DNA of 64,000 bases from Gordonia soli NBRC 108243 (GTDB lineage Bacteria; Actinomycetota; Actinomycetes; Mycobacteriales; Mycobacteriaceae): the NCBI RefSeq assembly GCF_000334455.1, contig NZ_BANX01000002.1:124001-188000 (forward strand), written 5' to 3'. The notes beneath the pieces were generated by a model. It was not told the DNA's origin and ran no database searches. It saw only the letters and a list, made by a program, of their open reading frames with translations. Shown here piece by piece: positions 53,551 through 61,523 of the stretch (position 1 is the first letter of the stretch; each line of letters opens with the position of its first letter). The position numbers and the translations under genes were made by a program.

Positions 53551-54288
53551 GTGAAGCCCGAAAGTGCACGCGAGAAGCCGAGTGAACTCGGTCACAGCCT
53601 CGATTCGGTCGCCCGCCGACGGTCGCGGCGCACCGCGGTCGGGTCCGAACCCCATCTCGCCCTGGATGAGCTGTCCGACGACGAGCTCGCCGGGGCCGCG
53701 GCCGTCGGCGACCAAGAGGCATTCGGCATCCTCGTGGCACGCATGTCGCCGATCCTGCTGCGCTACCTGCGGCGGATGGTCGACGATCCAGCGATCGCCG
53801 AGGATCTTGCGCAGGAGACCCTGCTGGACGCGTGGAAGAGCCTGCCCGATTTCGCGTTCCGGAGCACCTTCCGCACCTGGATGTTCGCCATCGCGCACCG
53901 TAGGCTGGCCGATCACCTGCGGCGCAGGAGGGACATCCCGACCGCCGACGAACGCTTTGTCGACCTGGCGGCACCCGAACCCATGCCCGCCGAGCAGGTG
54001 ATCACCACGTCCCTGGTCGATGCGCTCAGGTCGGAGTTGACCGCCCTGCCCTCCACGTCGCGGTCGGTCTGGTGGCTGCGGGAGGTCGAAGGCCTGGCGC
54101 TCGTCGAGATCTCCCGGGTCCTGCAGATCTCGGTCGGCTCGGTGCGCGGACACCTCCAGCGCAGTCGCAAATACCTGTCCACACGTCTCGAACCCTGGCG
54201 GCCCGGAGCGGCACCACGTGATTACACATCTCAGGGTGAGGCGTCGGACGATCATCAGGACACACACCGGAGAGGAGCCCGAGCATGA
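53551..54288 (+). CDS. ECF-type sigma-70 factor
   Basis: 245-aa group IV sigma factor. Region 2 (about 60-125): EAFGILVARMSPILLRYLRR, IAEDLAQETLLDAWKSLPDF, FRTWMFAIAHRRLADHLRRR. Region 4 (about 155-205): ALPSTSRSVWWLREVEGLAL, EISRVLQISVGSVRGHLQRS. The N-terminal 40 residues are an extra basic extension. No anti-sigma gene with a zinc motif is adjacent. GTG 53551. Divergent from the Asp23 operon and coupled to the next gene by ATGA. Confidence 0.92.
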   Translation: MKPESAREKPSELGHSLDSVARRRSRRTAVGSEPHLALDELSDDELAGAAAVGDQEAFGILVARMSPILLRYLRRMVDDPAIAEDLAQETLLDAWKSLPDFAFRSTFRTWMFAIAHRRLADHLRRRRDIPTADERFVDLAAPEPMPAEQVITTSLVDALRSELTALPSTSRSVWWLREVEGLALVEISRVLQISVGSVRGHLQRSRKYLSTRLEPWRPGAAPRDYTSQGEASDDHQDTHRRGARA

Positions 54289-54767
54289 GCGACATCTGGG
54301 TCGGCGGCGCGCACCTCGACGATGACGAACCCGACGCCACGGACGCCTGGTTGGTGTCGGCGAGCCGGGGACTCGCCGAACCCGACGACGATGTGCGCAA
54401 GTTGATCTCGCGGATCTCAGGAGGGCTCGACCGAGCTCGGCGACCGGCCCGCGACCTCGATTCGGACATCGACGGCATCACGATCAGCGACCGCGTTCTC
54501 AAACAGGTACTCGCCACGCGAATCCGCAGCGATCTCGGCAGACTGGTGGTCTTCGTCGCGGTCGACGGTGCCGGCACCGAGATGACCGCGATCCGGATCG
54601 GACTCGTCGCCCGCTATCACGACGACCTGGCGACCATGTCCGGCCGCATCCGCGATGTCACCGACGACGTCCTCGAGGAGACGCTGGGCACGCACGTGAC
54701 CGCCGCCGCACGGCGGGCTATCCACATCCGCTGGCAGGACGTCTACTCGCGGGAGTGGTTGAACTGA
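54285..54767 (+). CDS. Asp23-like protein coupled to the sigma factor
   Basis: 160 aa. The mid-region RVLKQVLATRIRSDLGRLVV, DGAGTEMTAIRIGLVARYHD and VLEETLGTHVTAAARRA resembles an Asp23-type fold, but weakly. It could be the factor that modulates the sigma factor, taking the position an anti-sigma gene would have. That is inference. ATG 54285 overlaps the sigma stop (ATGA). Confidence 0.65.
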   Translation: MSDIWVGGAHLDDDEPDATDAWLVSASRGLAEPDDDVRKLISRISGGLDRARRPARDLDSDIDGITISDRVLKQVLATRIRSDLGRLVVFVAVDGAGTEMTAIRIGLVARYHDDLATMSGRIRDVTDDVLEETLGTHVTAAARRAIHIRWQDVYSREWLN

Positions 54768-54802
54768 GCCGGCATTCGCGGACGCATACCGGTCGCTGAC
54801 GC

Positions 54803-54848
54803 GACGCGGCGGGCCCGCCCGGAGTGACCCGGGCGTGCCCGCCGCGTC
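54803..54848. terminator. bidirectional hairpin
   Basis: Arms GACGCGGCGGGCCCGCCCGG and CCCGGGCGTGCCCGCCGCGTC pair along about 20 bp with one wobble; loop AGTGA. It lies between convergent genes. Confidence 0.85.
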
Positions 54849-54879
54849 GTCGTCAGTTCACGAGAGCCGGTCCACGGTC

Positions 54880-56136
54880 TCAGCTGCGCGCGCCGGCGCT
54901 CCACGCATAGGGAAGGTCGGCGCCGTTGAGGATGTGGTCTCCGATCGCGCGGAGCTTGAAGATCAACGGATTGTGCACAGAGATGGTGCGCGCATTGCGC
55001 CAGTGGCGATCCAGGCGCAGTCGCTCCGAGGTGATCGACGCACCACCGACCTCGAACAGTTGCGTGGTCGCATCGAGAACCGTGGTGATGACGGCGTTCT
55101 GCGCGCGTGCGACGTCGAACTCCACCTTGTCGACGGCGGCGTCGTCCTGGGCTCCGGCGGTCAGGTCGTCGAGCTGCGAGGCGATGTCGAGCACGAGGGT
55201 GCGAGCGGTGTAGGCGGCCGACGACAGTCGACCGATCACCTGCTGCACCAGCGGATCCTCGCGTGGGAGATCGGCCGAGCCGTGCGTGTAGGTGCGGGTG
55301 CGGTCCCGGACCCAGACGACGGCGTCGTCGGTGGCACGCTGCGCGATCCCGGCGAGCACGGCCAACTGCACCAGCTGGAGGTACGCGGTCGAGAACGTAC
55401 GTCCCGGCTCACCGTAGCCGGGCCCGAGGAAGCGGTCCGCCGGGATGCGGACCTTGCTGAACTCGGTGGTGCCGCTCGCCGTCAGGCGCTGCCCGAAACC
55501 GTCCCAGTCGTCGTGCTGGGTGACCCCGTCGGCGTCCCCGTCCACCAGCACCGCCACGCGCTCGCAGTCCTTGTCACCGGCCACCAGGATGTGATCGGCA
55601 TAGAGGCTGCCCGTCGAGTAGTACTTCGTGCCGTCGACGCGGTAGCCGTCACCGTCGGCCACGATGGTCGTCCGGTAACGATCGACCGCTCCGACTCCCG
55701 GCTCGGTGATGGCGTTGCCGACCAGGCTTCCCTCCGAGACCGCACGCAACCAGCGTTCGCGTGACGCGACGTCGGTAGACAACAGCAGGTCCTCGACGAA
55801 GAACCAGTGCACCCGCAGGGCCTGCGGGAGGTTCGATTCCGCGGCGGCGAGGTCGACGAGGAGACGGAAGAGCTGACGGATGGAGGCCCCGTAGCCGCCG
55901 AACTCGACCGGGACGCGCAACGACCCGAACTTCGCCTCCTGCAGCCAGCCGATCTCGTCGTGGGTGAGGGTGCGATCGACCTCGCGCTGCACCGCTCCCG
56001 CGGCGATCCGGGCGAAGATCGGCGCGAAGATCGCGTCCAGCTGCGCGTCGGTGTACGGCTCCGCGCCGTCTGATGCGGTGGGGGTGCCCGCGGATGCGGT
56101 GCTCGTGGGTCCGGCGGTCGCGGCGGTCGGTGTCAC
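54880..56136 (-). CDS. DszC/SfnB-like flavin monooxygenase (acyl-CoA dehydrogenase fold)
   Basis: 418 aa of the acyl-CoA dehydrogenase superfamily. LRVPVEFGGYGASIRQLFRL, GNAITEPGVGAVDRYRTTIV, YYSTGSLYADHILV and the C-terminal LRLDRHWRNARTISVHNPLI are characteristic of DszC/SfnB sulfur-compound monooxygenases. Sulfone or other sulfur-source use is likely. The catalytic glutamate of dehydrogenases is absent at the usual site. The N-terminal 30 residues are low-complexity. Confidence 0.85.
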   Translation of the reverse strand: MTPTAATAGPTSTASAGTPTASDGAEPYTDAQLDAIFAPIFARIAAGAVQREVDRTLTHDEIGWLQEAKFGSLRVPVEFGGYGASIRQLFRLLVDLAAAESNLPQALRVHWFFVEDLLLSTDVASRERWLRAVSEGSLVGNAITEPGVGAVDRYRTTIVADGDGYRVDGTKYYSTGSLYADHILVAGDKDCERVAVLVDGDADGVTQHDDWDGFGQRLTASGTTEFSKVRIPADRFLGPGYGEPGRTFSTAYLQLVQLAVLAGIAQRATDDAVVWVRDRTRTYTHGSADLPREDPLVQQVIGRLSSAAYTARTLVLDIASQLDDLTAGAQDDAAVDKVEFDVARAQNAVITTVLDATTQLFEVGGASITSERLRLDRHWRNARTISVHNPLIFKLRAIGDHILNGADLPYAWSAGARS

Positions 56137-56262
56137 CGAGGGGTCCTCTCAACAGACGGTAGGTCGTCGCACAGTCTGTCCAGCCACCCCGGCACCGACC
56201 ACCGTTCTACGCGCGCTGACCGAAACCGCCGATCCGCCGACGGCCGTCGTGACGGTTCCCGA

Positions 56263-56781
56263 TCAGTCGACGCCGGGGCCCGCGTCGCGGACCTCGTTGA
56301 CCCGTGACATCGCGTCGCGCAGATCGGTCAGCCACGAATCCGTGTGTTGCCCGACGAGTTTCACGCACCACGACAGTGCGTCGGCCCGGCTCCGCGCGAC
56401 ACCGGCGGACACCAGGATGTCGAGTACCTGGCGTTGCGGTTGACGAAGTCGGGTCATCACCGGCACCGCCAGATGGGTGAAGAGTTGTGAGCTCTCACCA
56501 CATCGGACTCCCCAGGCGACCTTGCGATCGAATCGGTGCTCCGCTTCACGGGCGACCTCCATGCGGGCCGCGCGGGTCTCCTCGCGGAACCGCGCGATAC
56601 GGCCGGACTCGGCCTCGCGGCGGCTCGGGTCGTCGACGTCCCCATCGGCCGACGGAGGCTCGATGGTGCCGATCACGGTGATCTCTTCGCGGTCCACCCG
56701 GATCTCGGGTGCACCGATGAACAGGTCGTCCGGCAGTCGCCCGCTGAACCACCCGGTCACGCTCTGCTCGGTGTCGGACAT
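56263..56781 (-). CDS. conserved hypothetical protein
   Basis: 172 aa, family not recognised. A beta-rich N-terminal part (WFSGRLPDDLFIGAPEIRVD, ITVIGTIEPP) precedes a charged helical stretch (RIARFREETRAARMEVAREA) and a C-terminal helix bundle (GVARSRADALSWCVKLVGQH). ATG 56781 with GAAGG upstream. Lies divergent to the thiolase fusion. Confidence 0.7.
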   Translation of the reverse strand: MSDTEQSVTGWFSGRLPDDLFIGAPEIRVDREEITVIGTIEPPSADGDVDDPSRREAESGRIARFREETRAARMEVAREAEHRFDRKVAWGVRCGESSQLFTHLAVPVMTRLRQPQRQVLDILVSAGVARSRADALSWCVKLVGQHTDSWLTDLRDAMSRVNEVRDAGPGVD

Positions 56782-56797
56782 GGCCGCCTTCTCGATT

Positions 56798-56828
56798 GAT
56801 TACTTGTAATAATTGATAGCACGTAATC
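56798..56828. promoter_or_regulatory. palindromic operator-like element
   Basis: ATTACTTGTAAT (56799-56810) has perfect ATTAC/GTAAT arms, and a further GATTAC/GTAATC pair spans 56798-56828. It sits in an unusually AT-rich divergent region, 18 bases upstream of the start of the hypothetical gene. Could bind a TetR- or MarR-type regulator. Confidence 0.5.
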
Positions 56829-56975
56829 GCGGTGTGCGCGACGGTTCCGCAGTCCCGGGCCCCGACGTCCGGCGAGCGCGGGCGAAGTGTCTTAATGGTC
56901 ATGACGTTGCCGACTGTGCCGGTCGCCGATGATCACATCGGATCGCGATCGACCACTCCCCGCGGAGGCCCTGCC

Positions 56976-59387
56976 ATGCCTGATCAGAGCGTGTCCGAGA
57001 CCACCAGTCCATCGCTCGCGGACCTCGATCCGAACACCCCCGTGGTGGTCGGCGTGGGCCAGGCGTCCGAGCGGATCGGCGAGCCCGATTACGAGGGCCT
57101 TGGCGAAGCAGATCTGGCCGCGCGCGCCGTGCGTGCCGCACTCGCCGACACCGGTGTCGATCCCGACTCGGTGGCCCGACTCGTCGACACCGTCGTCGCG
57201 GTCCGATCCTTCGAGGTCTCCAGTCCCCTGTCGTCGTCGCCACTGGGACGACCCGACAACACCCCGCGAGCGGTCGCCGAGCGCGTGGGATTGCGACCAA
57301 ATCGTGCGGTCACCGAGGTCGTCGGCGGCCAGAGCCCGCAGAAGCTGGTCACCGAGTTCGCCGAAGAGATCCACCGCGGCTCGTCCGACGGCGCCGTCAT
57401 CGTCGGCGCCGAGGTCATCTCGACCATTCGGCATCTGATGAAAACGGTTGCGGCCGATGATCGTCCCGACTTCACCGAGACGGTCGATGGATCGCACGAA
57501 GACCGCGGCTTCGGACTGTCGGGGCTGACCAGCCTGCAGGAAGCACGTCACGGGCTCCTCGACCCGATGACCCAGTACGCCGTGCTCGAGAACGCACGCC
57601 GTCGCAAACTCGGCCGGTCCCGACACGAGCACGCTCGGTCGATGGCTGAACTGTTCGCACCGCTGTCCGCGGTGGCGGCCGACAACCCACATTCGGCGTC
57701 GCCGGTCGCGCGCACGGTCGACGAACTGACCACGGTCGACGACACCAACCGGAGGTTGGCCGACCCGTACACGCGGCTTCTCGTCGCACGCGACCAGGTC
57801 AACCAGGCGGCCGCGACCCTGGTGCTGTCGGTGCGATCCGCACGCGCACTGGGCATCTCCCCCGACCGCTGGGTGTTTCTGCACGGGCACGCCGATCTCC
57901 GCGAGAACACGCTGATGGAACGCCCCGACCTCGCCGAGGGGCCCGCCTCCGTCGCGGCGATGCGCAATGCACTGGAGATGGCCGGTGCGTCCCTCGACGA
58001 GGTCGCCGCCCTCGACATCTACAGTTGCTTCCCGATCGCCGTCGCACACGTCGCCGACGCCCTCGGACTCGCCGCCGACGACCCGCGTGGCCTGACCGTC
58101 ACCGGAGGACTGCCGTTCTTCGGCGGCGCCGGCAACAACTACTCGATGCACGCCATCGCCGAGATCGTCGACCGGGCGCGGCGCTCACCGGGCAGCCTCG
58201 GCCTCGTGGCGGCCAACGGCGGGCTGTTGAGCAAGTACTCCGTGGGCATCTACTCGACGACGCCGACGGCGTGGCAATCGCCCGACAACGCATCCGCGCA
58301 GGCCGCCCTCGATGCCGTTCCCGTGGTGGAGCACCGCCGCGACGCCGACGGGTGGGCGACCGTGGAGAGCTACACGGTGATCCCGGATCGGGCCGGCGAC
58401 AAAGGGATCGTGATCGCACGCCTCGATGACGGCGCGCGCTTCATCGCCACCGTGGCCGAAGGCGACGACGATCTGCTCGAGCTCCTCACCGTGGGTGACG
58501 AGCCGATCGGGACACGCGTGTACGCGCGGTCGTTTGCCCGCGGCAACCGGGTCGCGGTCTCCGAGGAGCGGATGGCCGAGTTGTTCCCGGTCGAGGCCCC
58601 ACGATTCCAGGATCGGTACGAGCACCTGCAGGTCCGCCGGGACGGCCGTGTCCTGGAGGTCGTCATCGACCGGCAAGATGCGCGAAACGCTCTCAACCCG
58701 AAGGCGAATGAAGAACTCGACGCCGTCTTCGACGCCTACTTCGCCGATCCCGAGCTGTGGGTGGCGATCCTCACCGGGGCCGGCGACAAGGCGTTCTCGG
58801 CCGGCAACGACCTCACCCATCTGGCCGGGGACGCGATGATGTCGGTACCCAAGAACGGGTTCGGCGGCCTCACCTCGCGCCGTCACCTGCCGAAGCCCGT
58901 CATCGCCGCGGTCAACGGGCTCGCGCTGGGCGGTGGTCTGGAGATCGCACTCGCGTGCCACGTCATCGTCGCCGACGAGCGGGCCTCCTTCGGGCTGCCC
59001 GAGGTCCGGGTCGGACTCGCCGCCGCTGCCGGAGGTCTCGTCCGCCTGCCCGCCGCGATCTCACCCGCGCTGGCGCGGGATCTGATCCTGACCGGTCGCC
59101 GGATCGACGCCGACGAGGCGCTGCGGGTGGGGCTGGTCAGTCGCATCGCCCCACCGGGCACCTCGCTCGACCTGGCACGTGCTGTCGCACAGGAGATCCT
59201 CGCCTGCTCGCCGACCTCGGTCCGGGCATCGATCGCGGTGATGGCCGAAGCAGCCGAGATCGCCGACCCGGTGGACGCGATCGACCACACGACCTCGGTC
59301 CTCGACACCCTCTTGATCAGTCAGGACACCAACGAGGGCGTCACGGCGTTCGTCACCAAACGCGAACCGCGCTGGACCGGACGCTGA
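56976..59387 (+). CDS. thiolase-like (TLP1/SCP-x type) / enoyl-CoA hydratase fusion
   Basis: 803 aa. Residues 20 to about 510 form a thiolase-like protein of the TLP1 type: PVVVGVGQASERIGEP, IYSCFPIAVAHVADALG with the conserved cysteine, TGGLPFFGGAGNNYSMH and LVAANGGLLSKYSVGIYST. This includes the usual C-terminal addition. Residues about 545-803 are a crotonase: LEVVIDRQDARNALN, AFSAGNDLTHLAGD and NGLALGGGLEIALACHVIVA. The combination resembles half of a beta-oxidation complex. GGAGG precedes ATG 56976. Confidence 0.87.
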   Translation: MPDQSVSETTSPSLADLDPNTPVVVGVGQASERIGEPDYEGLGEADLAARAVRAALADTGVDPDSVARLVDTVVAVRSFEVSSPLSSSPLGRPDNTPRAVAERVGLRPNRAVTEVVGGQSPQKLVTEFAEEIHRGSSDGAVIVGAEVISTIRHLMKTVAADDRPDFTETVDGSHEDRGFGLSGLTSLQEARHGLLDPMTQYAVLENARRRKLGRSRHEHARSMAELFAPLSAVAADNPHSASPVARTVDELTTVDDTNRRLADPYTRLLVARDQVNQAAATLVLSVRSARALGISPDRWVFLHGHADLRENTLMERPDLAEGPASVAAMRNALEMAGASLDEVAALDIYSCFPIAVAHVADALGLAADDPRGLTVTGGLPFFGGAGNNYSMHAIAEIVDRARRSPGSLGLVAANGGLLSKYSVGIYSTTPTAWQSPDNASAQAALDAVPVVEHRRDADGWATVESYTVIPDRAGDKGIVIARLDDGARFIATVAEGDDDLLELLTVGDEPIGTRVYARSFARGNRVAVSEERMAELFPVEAPRFQDRYEHLQVRRDGRVLEVVIDRQDARNALNPKANEELDAVFDAYFADPELWVAILTGAGDKAFSAGNDLTHLAGDAMMSVPKNGFGGLTSRRHLPKPVIAAVNGLALGGGLEIALACHVIVADERASFGLPEVRVGLAAAAGGLVRLPAAISPALARDLILTGRRIDADEALRVGLVSRIAPPGTSLDLARAVAQEILACSPTSVRASIAVMAEAAEIADPVDAIDHTTSVLDTLLISQDTNEGVTAFVTKREPRWTGR

Positions 59388-60311
59388 TCACCGAGCAGTC
59401 GGAGTACGGTCGCCGCCGGCCGAGATCGACGACAGCGTGTCCAGCGCGGCGTCGACGGCAGCGGCGCCTGCCGGGAGCAGCGGCAGCCTGACGTCGGCGC
59501 ACCGAATCCGTCGCTGTGCCGTCAGCACCGCCTTGATGACCGCGGGATTGGGTTCGGCGAAGAGCGCCGCGGCCAGCGGGGTCAGCGCGGCGGCTTGTCG
59601 GCGGGCGGGGGCGATCGGTCCGTCACGCCACGCTTCGATCAGGCCTGCGTACGCCCGCGTGGCGACCTGCCCGCCCGCCAGGATCGCCCCGTCGGCACCC
59701 AGCGCCAACATCGGACCCACGTGCAGGTCGTCGCCCGCGAGCACCGCCGTGTCGACGGGTTTCCGGCTCATGAAGGCGGTGGTGACGTCATCGACGGCAC
59801 CGACCGCGTGTTTGAAGCCCGCCACATTCGGCAGTTCCGCGAGCTGTCGAAGGGTGTCGACGCTCAGCGGTCGCGCGGTCCGGTACGGCACGTGATAGAC
59901 GAGGACCGGAACCGGACTGGCCGCGGCCACCTCCCGGAAGTGTTCCACGACACCGTCTTCCGACGCCCGGACGTAGTACGGGACGACGACCAGAACCGCA
60001 CTCGCCCGTGGATCGACGGTCCGCACCTCATCCCGGGTCACGGCTGTGGCGTTCGTGCCCACACCGACCATGAGCGGTGCACCTCGCTCATCGCAGGCGG
60101 TGGCGCAGACGTCGACGACCAGCCGCCGCTCCTCGGTCGTCAACGAGGCGACCTCTCCGGTGGTGCCGAGGGCGACGATGCCGGACGCACCGTCGTCGAG
60201 GACCTGACCGGCCAGGTCGGCCAGAGCTGTGACATCGACCGACCCGTCCACCGCGAACGGGGTGATCAGCGGAACGTGCAGACCGGTGAGTGGCTGTCGG
60301 GTGATCGTCAT
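59388..60311 (-). CDS. dihydrodipicolinate synthase/N-acetylneuraminate lyase family aldolase
   Basis: 307-aa class I aldolase with GTTGE (49-53), Y139 in VLVYHVPYRT and Schiff-base K167 in VAGFKHAVGAV, the DapA-superfamily arrangement. Since it is clustered with a LysR gene rather than lysine genes, a role as a catabolic aldolase is as likely as lysine synthesis. The stop directly abuts the fusion gene stop. ATG 60311 is preferred; 60338 is in frame. Confidence 0.85.
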   Translation of the reverse strand: MTITRQPLTGLHVPLITPFAVDGSVDVTALADLAGQVLDDGASGIVALGTTGEVASLTTEERRLVVDVCATACDERGAPLMVGVGTNATAVTRDEVRTVDPRASAVLVVVPYYVRASEDGVVEHFREVAAASPVPVLVYHVPYRTARPLSVDTLRQLAELPNVAGFKHAVGAVDDVTTAFMSRKPVDTAVLAGDDLHVGPMLALGADGAILAGGQVATRAYAGLIEAWRDGPIAPARRQAAALTPLAAALFAEPNPAVIKAVLTAQRRIRCADVRLPLLPAGAAAVDAALDTLSSISAGGDRTPTAR

Positions 60312-60344
60312 GGCGTCAGCCTGGGCGTCGGCGACCATCAAGTC

Positions 60345-60381
60345 CAGTTCACAATCATGACGCCACACGTAAGCTGAACTG
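60345..60381. promoter_or_regulatory. inverted repeat in the LysR/aldolase intergenic region
   Basis: CAGTTCA (60345-60351) and TGAACTG (60375-60381) are perfect inverses 23 bp apart; the second ends at the base before the LysR start codon. A LysR-type operator is suggested. Confidence 0.5.
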
Positions 60382-61440
60382 ATGCTCGATGTCCGGCGCC
60401 TCCGCCTGCTGCGTGAACTGTCGCACCGCGGCACCATCGCCGCGGTGGCCGAGGCACTCGCCTACACACCGTCCGCGGTATCCCAGCAACTGACGGCACT
60501 CGAACGGGAAGCCGGTGTGGCCCTTCTGGAACGGACCGGCCGGCGCGTCCGACTCACCCCTGCGGCCGTCGGCTTGGTCCGGCATGCCGAGACGGTTCTG
60601 GCTGCACTCGCCGAGGCCGAGGCCGGATTGGCCAGAGCGCGTGCCGATGTCGTCGGTCCGTTGCGGATCGGCGTCTTCCCGAGTGCTGTCGTGGCGTTGT
60701 TGACACCGGCACTGGTGTCACTCAGCACCGACCACCCGGCAGTCGATCTCATGGTCACCGAACTCGATCCGAGTGGAGTACCCGACGCGCTGCGCGACGG
60801 CCGCCTCGACGTGGCGCTCGTCCAGGAATACGACCACGTTCCCGCGGTCGCCGACGCAGGCCTGTACACCGAGCACCTCCTCGACGAGGTCGTACACCTT
60901 GCCGACGGTGATTTGAGGTCGCCGGGCGACAGCGATCTGAGGTCGCCGGGCGACAGCGATCTGAGGTCGCCGGGCGACAGCGATCTGAGGGCGCCGGGCG
61001 ACGAGACCACACCCGGCGACCTGCTCGGCAAGTACCGCGACTCCGACTGGATCGCCGGGACACCGGGCACGCTGTGCCACTCGCTCACCGTGCGCGTGTG
61101 CGAGGCAGCGGGTTTCACGCCACGAATCCGCCACCACGCCGACGACTTCGGTACCGTACTCGCGCTCGTCGGCGCCGGGCAGGGCACCGCGCTCGTCCCC
61201 GATCTCGGCATACCACGACCCGATGGTGCACGAGGTGCGCCCCCGGTCATGCTGACCCCCTTGCCGATCCGACGTCGGACTCACCTGGCGTGTCGGCGCG
61301 GAACCGAGAGCGACCCCGTGATCGCCGCGGCCCGGTCCGCACTCGGTGTCGCCGCCGCCCGGGTCGGCACCGATCCGGCCACCACCGGTCCGGCCAGCGC
61401 TGCCGCTCCCGGGCATCGCCGACGACCCGACCTGCGCTAA
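60382..61440 (+). CDS. LysR-family transcriptional regulator with internal octapeptide repeats
   Basis: 352 aa. The winged HTH lies at 1-60 (LRLLRELSHRGTIAAVAEAL, AYTPSAVSQQLTALEREAGV), followed by a LysR substrate-binding domain (PLRIGVFPSAVVALLTP; TPGTLCHSLTVRVCEAAGF). Residues 177-208 consist of four near-identical octapeptides (DLRSPGDS x3, then DLRAPGDE), inserted in the effector domain. The C-terminal 40 residues are low-complexity. Divergent from the aldolase gene, its probable target. Confidence 0.9.
   Translation: MLDVRRLRLLRELSHRGTIAAVAEALAYTPSAVSQQLTALEREAGVALLERTGRRVRLTPAAVGLVRHAETVLAALAEAEAGLARARADVVGPLRIGVFPSAVVALLTPALVSLSTDHPAVDLMVTELDPSGVPDALRDGRLDVALVQEYDHVPAVADAGLYTEHLLDEVVHLADGDLRSPGDSDLRSPGDSDLRSPGDSDLRAPGDETTPGDLLGKYRDSDWIAGTPGTLCHSLTVRVCEAAGFTPRIRHHADDFGTVLALVGAGQGTALVPDLGIPRPDGARGAPPVMLTPLPIRRRTHLACRRGTESDPVIAAARSALGVAAARVGTDPATTGPASAAAPGHRRRPDLR
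60910..61005 (+). repeat. four 24-bp tandem repeats within the LysR gene
   Basis: Units at 60910, 60934, 60958 and 60982 are almost identical (T/C at the fourth base of the first unit; T-to-G and terminal changes in the fourth). Near-identity indicates recent slippage expansion. Confidence 0.95.
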
Positions 61441-61523
61441 GCGCCGCGAGATCGGCCACGGTGGAGGACACTGATTCTCGCCGGGCGGTGTAGACGACGC
61501 CGCTCAGACGGGAGGCCGGGGAG

